Assembly: GCA_964630235.1 (NCBI GenBank)
Contig: CAZVUO010000005.1
Location: 1-64,000 of the forward strand
Length of the DNA stretch: 64,000 bases
Direction: 5' to 3'
Source of the DNA: JBFLYH01 sp964630235
GTDB taxonomy: Bacteria; Oederibacteriota; JAAXVQ01; JAUVAV01
Below, in pieces: positions 61,694 through 64,000 of the stretch. The position numbers were made by a program, and so were the translations under genes. Below the pieces are notes generated by a model. It was not told the origin of the DNA, searched no databases, and saw only the letters and a list, made by a program, of their open reading frames with translations. Within the stretch, counting starts at the first letter, position 1, and every line of letters begins with the position of its first letter.

Positions 61694-61722
61694 TTTACCC
61701 CGAAGGTTAATCGCGCTAAAAT
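61694..61722 (+). promoter_or_regulatory. Promoter of speD
   Basis: TTTACC (61694-61699), a 17-bp spacer and TAAAAT (61717-61722). Transcription near 61729 would exclude the in-frame ATG at 61721 and support the GTG at 61784. Confidence 0.5.
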
Positions 61723-61783
61723 GTCCTCAATCAAATTGGCCGGGTGCTGCCAGGCCAAAAAATGCGAAGGAGGTGAGATCGAG

Positions 61784-62164
61784 GTGAAAGCTCTGGGTCG
61801 GCATATATTGCTGGAGCTTCACGACTGCGACAGCGAAATTTTGCAGGATCACAAAAAAATCGAACAGATTATGACGGGCGCCGCGTTGGCCGCGAGGGCC
61901 ACGATCGTCAAATCGGTTTTTCACCATTTCAATCCATACGGCGTAAGCGGAGTCGTGGTGATCGCGGAATCCCATCTGTCGATTCATACGTGGCCGGAAT
62001 ACGGATATGCCGCGTTGGATTTTTTTACCTGCGGCGACGAAGTGGATCCCTGGGTTGCCCATCACTACGTCGCGGAGCGCTTGGGCGCTAAGCGGCGCAC
62101 CTCCATCGAAATGAAACGGGGTGTGTTTGACCGGACGACATTAAAGCACAAAATCGAAGCCTAG
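61784..62164 (+). CDS. speD: S-adenosylmethionine decarboxylase proenzyme
   Basis: 126 residues from GTG 61784, behind the very strong SD AAGGAGGTGA (61767-61776). The product begins VKALGRHILLELHDCD as in bacterial SpeD. The self-cleavage site is Glu-Ser in IAESHLSIHTWPEYGYAALD, which creates the pyruvoyl group; FHHFNPYGVSG and FFTCGD are also present. It makes decarboxylated AdoMet for aminopropyl transfer. speE and a basic-amino-acid decarboxylase follow. Confidence 0.96.
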   Translation: MKALGRHILLELHDCDSEILQDHKKIEQIMTGAALAARATIVKSVFHHFNPYGVSGVVVIAESHLSIHTWPEYGYAALDFFTCGDEVDPWVAHHYVAERLGAKRRTSIEMKRGVFDRTTLKHKIEA

Positions 62165-62204
62165 GCCGCGATTCACAAACGAAAGCCACCAGGCAGAGGT
62201 TGTC

Positions 62205-62250
62205 GAATGCAGAACTCGTTCTCCGGGACGGGTTCTGCATTCCCTTTTTT
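62205..62250 (+). terminator. Strong intrinsic terminator between speD and speE
   Basis: GAATGCAGAAC (62205-62215) pairs with GTTCTGCATTC (62232-62242), an 11-bp perfect stem, followed by CC and six T. The speE SD (GGGGGCGGAG) begins right after the T run. It could serve as an attenuator controlling speE and the decarboxylase. Confidence 0.9.
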
Positions 62251-62262
62251 GGGGGCGGAGCA

Positions 62263-63180
62263 ATGCGGATTTTTAACGATCGCCTGTTCGTGGAAATGTA
62301 CTCGGAGCATGAAGGGCATCTCCATGGATTCCAGCGTGTCTTGGTGACCGGACAAACCGCCTACCAGCAGGTGGAGATCGTTGATACGCACGTCTACGGC
62401 CGCTGCCTGCTCCTGGACGGGAAAATGCAATCCAGCCAGGTTGATGAACATATCTACCATGAATTGCTGGTTCACCCCGCCATGGTGACCCATCCCGCAC
62501 CGCGGAAAATATTGATCATTGGCGGCGGCGAAGGCGCCACCCTGCGGGAAGTGCTCCGGCATGCATCGGTGGAACAAGTGGATATGCTGGAGATCGATGA
62601 ACAGGTGGTGACCTTTGCGAAACACCACCTTGCTGATTGGCACCGCGGGGCGTTTGATGATCCCCGGCTTCATTTGATCATCGGCGACGGCCGGCGGCAC
62701 GTGGAAGAGACGCCGGAACGCTACGACCTTATTTTTATTGATGTTTCGGATCCGGGATATGACGGGCCGGCCTATTTGCTTTATACGCTGCAATTTTATC
62801 AAACGGCGGCGCGCTGTTTGCGGCCGGATGGTTTGATTGCGATGCAGGCCGGACCCAGCAGTCCCACCTGCGGGGAGATCATGGCTTCGATTTACCGGAC
62901 CTTGGGCGAAGTTTTTCCCGTGGTGGGCGCGTATGAGGCATTCATTCCGTCGTTCGGATATCCCTGGGGGTTCTGCTTGGGTTCCAGACGGCTGGATCCC
63001 GGCCGCTTGGGGCAGGAGGAAGTGGATCAGCGGTTGCGCCGACGGAGTATTTTGGATTTAAAAGCTTATGACGGTCAGACGCACCGCGGGCAATTCATTC
63101 TAAATAAAACCTTGCGGACCATGCTGGCCACCCAAGGAAGGTTGATCGAAGACCACCAGCCCATTTATACCCCGTTGTAG
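62263..63180 (+). CDS. speE: Spermidine synthase-family aminopropyltransferase
   Basis: 305 residues from ATG 62263. Motifs: QVEIVDTHVYGRCLLLDG, MQSSQVDEHIYHELLVHPAM, ILIIGGGEGATLREVLRH, VDMLEIDEQVV and IFIDVSDPGYDGPAYLLY. It moves the aminopropyl group of decarboxylated AdoMet to an amine. The acceptor could be putrescine, agmatine or cadaverine and is not decided by these motifs. It lies 23 bp before the decarboxylase. Confidence 0.93.
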   Translation: MRIFNDRLFVEMYSEHEGHLHGFQRVLVTGQTAYQQVEIVDTHVYGRCLLLDGKMQSSQVDEHIYHELLVHPAMVTHPAPRKILIIGGGEGATLREVLRHASVEQVDMLEIDEQVVTFAKHHLADWHRGAFDDPRLHLIIGDGRRHVEETPERYDLIFIDVSDPGYDGPAYLLYTLQFYQTAARCLRPDGLIAMQAGPSSPTCGEIMASIYRTLGEVFPVVGAYEAFIPSFGYPWGFCLGSRRLDPGRLGQEEVDQRLRRRSILDLKAYDGQTHRGQFILNKTLRTMLATQGRLIEDHQPIYTPL

Positions 63181-63203
63181 CGGGAACGAGGTGATCGGCA
63201 GCG

Positions 63204-64000
63204 ATGGCGGAAATTCCGGAACTCAATCAACAATCCACCCCTTTGTTTGAAGCGGTCATCAATTACGCCAAAGGCCGCAAAATATCCTTTCATACACCCG
63301 GGCATAAACACGGCGTTTCCATTCCCCAGGAATTCAGGAATTTCGTGGGAGAAAAGATCTTTGATTGCGATCTCACGCTGCTGGAAGAAGTGGACTCCCT
63401 GCACGAGCCCAAGAGCGTGATCCGGGAAGCGCAGCGGCTGGCCGCCCAGGCGTACGGTGCCGATTACGCGTTTTTCCTGGTCAACGGCACCTCGGGTGGG
63501 AATCATGCCATGCTGCTGACGGTTTGCGATCCCGGGGATAAAATCATCATTCCGCGCAATGTCCACCGTTCGGTCCTGGCGGGGATTATTTTTTCCGGCG
63601 CCATTCCAGTCTATGTCATGCCCGAACGCGACGAAGAGCACAACCAGATGCTCAATGTCACGCCAGAGGCCATTGACCGGGCCATCCAACGCCACCCGGA
63701 CGCCAAAGCTATCCTGGTGACCCATCCGACCTATCAGGGGATTGGCGCCAATCTGCGTGAAATCTCCCGCTTGGCCAAACGCGCGAAAATGTTTTTCTTG
63801 GTTGATGAGGCACACGGTCCGCATTTGAAATTCCATCCTGATCTGCCTCCGGCGGCTATGGAGTGTGGCGCGGATATTTGCGTTCAGAGCACCCACAAAA
63901 TCATCAGCAGTCTCACGCAGGCTTCCTTGCTGCTGGCCCGCCGGAGCGTGGACGTGCTTAAGCTGAAGCGCATCCTGACCCTTCTCATGACCACCAGTCC
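63204..64000 (+). CDS. Orn/Lys/Arg decarboxylase family protein, cut by window end
   Basis: 265 codons are visible, beginning at ATG 63204 with GAGGTGA 9 nt upstream; no stop before base 64000. PLP fold-type I family: HTPGHKHGVS, FLVNGTSGGNHAMLL, IIIPRNVHRSV, HPTYQGIGANLREI, VDEAHGPHL and the PLP lysine in STHKIISSLTQ. Short N-terminus as in B. subtilis SpeA-type enzymes. With speD and speE it would supply agmatine, putrescine or cadaverine for polyamine synthesis. Confidence 0.93.
   Translation, partial: MAEIPELNQQSTPLFEAVINYAKGRKISFHTPGHKHGVSIPQEFRNFVGEKIFDCDLTLLEEVDSLHEPKSVIREAQRLAAQAYGADYAFFLVNGTSGGNHAMLLTVCDPGDKIIIPRNVHRSVLAGIIFSGAIPVYVMPERDEEHNQMLNVTPEAIDRAIQRHPDAKAILVTHPTYQGIGANLREISRLAKRAKMFFLVDEAHGPHLKFHPDLPPAAMECGADICVQSTHKIISSLTQASLLLARRSVDVLKLKRILTLLMTTS

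Noticed and set aside
63204..64000. Minus-strand frame antisense to the decarboxylase
   Set aside because: The plus strand shows all PLP decarboxylase motifs; the antisense frame has none.

Overview
The window is about 64 kb of dense, GC-rich chromosome from a Gram-negative bacterium. It carries outer-membrane barrels, OmpA-like domains, lipoproteins and a TonB/ExbBD motor. Almost everything is on the plus strand; the only clear minus-strand gene is a CvpA-like membrane protein near 23.2-23.7 kb. No insertion sequence, prophage, CRISPR array or rRNA was seen. Long Thr-Pro linkers, C-terminal PNPFNP-type FlgD-like Ig domains and PorV/PorQ-like barrels are typical of uncultured FCB-like or candidate-phylum bacteria. 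The phylum cannot be fixed from sequence reading alone.

Layout: (a) 1-15.2 kb is an envelope region: the end of a Thr-Pro repeat surface protein, a giant modular surface protein, a PorV-like barrel, a 1039-residue TPR protein, an ExbB-ExbD-ExbD-TonB set and an Ig/OmpA-like protein. (b) 15.3-19.4 kb is an FMN-riboswitch-controlled ribD-ribE-ribBA-ribH-nusB operon. (c) 19.4-23.2 kb is infC-rpmI-rplT-SpoU methyltransferase-pheS, with its own promoter, an attenuator-like leader, an AUU start for infC and a 430-nt structured spacer between rpmI and rplT. (d) 23.2-32.2 kb has cvpA, a TPR gene, uvrB-uvrC, a LamG-like/Ig protein and a TPR lipoprotein. (e) 32.2-44.4 kb is a tightly packed run valS-nadC-birA-coaX-thioredoxin-FIST-kinase-CcdA-kinase-laccase-domain protein. 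(f) 44.5-49.4 kb is YggS-proC-YggT-DUF167-PNP-MtnA-like-thioesterase, followed by a 30-codon basic ribosomal-type protein missed by ordinary gene size limits. (g) 49.5-58.1 kb is a second envelope block: two barrel/Ig/OmpA fusions, an unknown lipoprotein behind an AT-rich island, and a propeller/Thr-Pro/Ig protein. (h) 58.2-61.1 kb is accA-amidase-GerMN-membrane protein and tRNA-Gly(CCC). (i) 61.1-64 kb is an outer-membrane protein and the polyamine set speD-speE-Orn/Lys/Arg decarboxylase, cut by the window end.

Two themes stand out. One FlgD-like Ig module recurs in at least eight exported proteins, which sit near PorV-like barrels and a TonB-type motor; this suggests a shared sorting, anchoring or force-transmitting envelope system. 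RNA-level control appears repeatedly: an FMN riboswitch, an infC attenuator, a structured rpmI-rplT spacer, a structured leader before the 30-residue protein and a terminator inside the speD-speE gap. The single most unusual protein is the MtnA homologue at 47.6-48.6 kb, whose two catalytic residues and two phosphate-binding arginines are all substituted.
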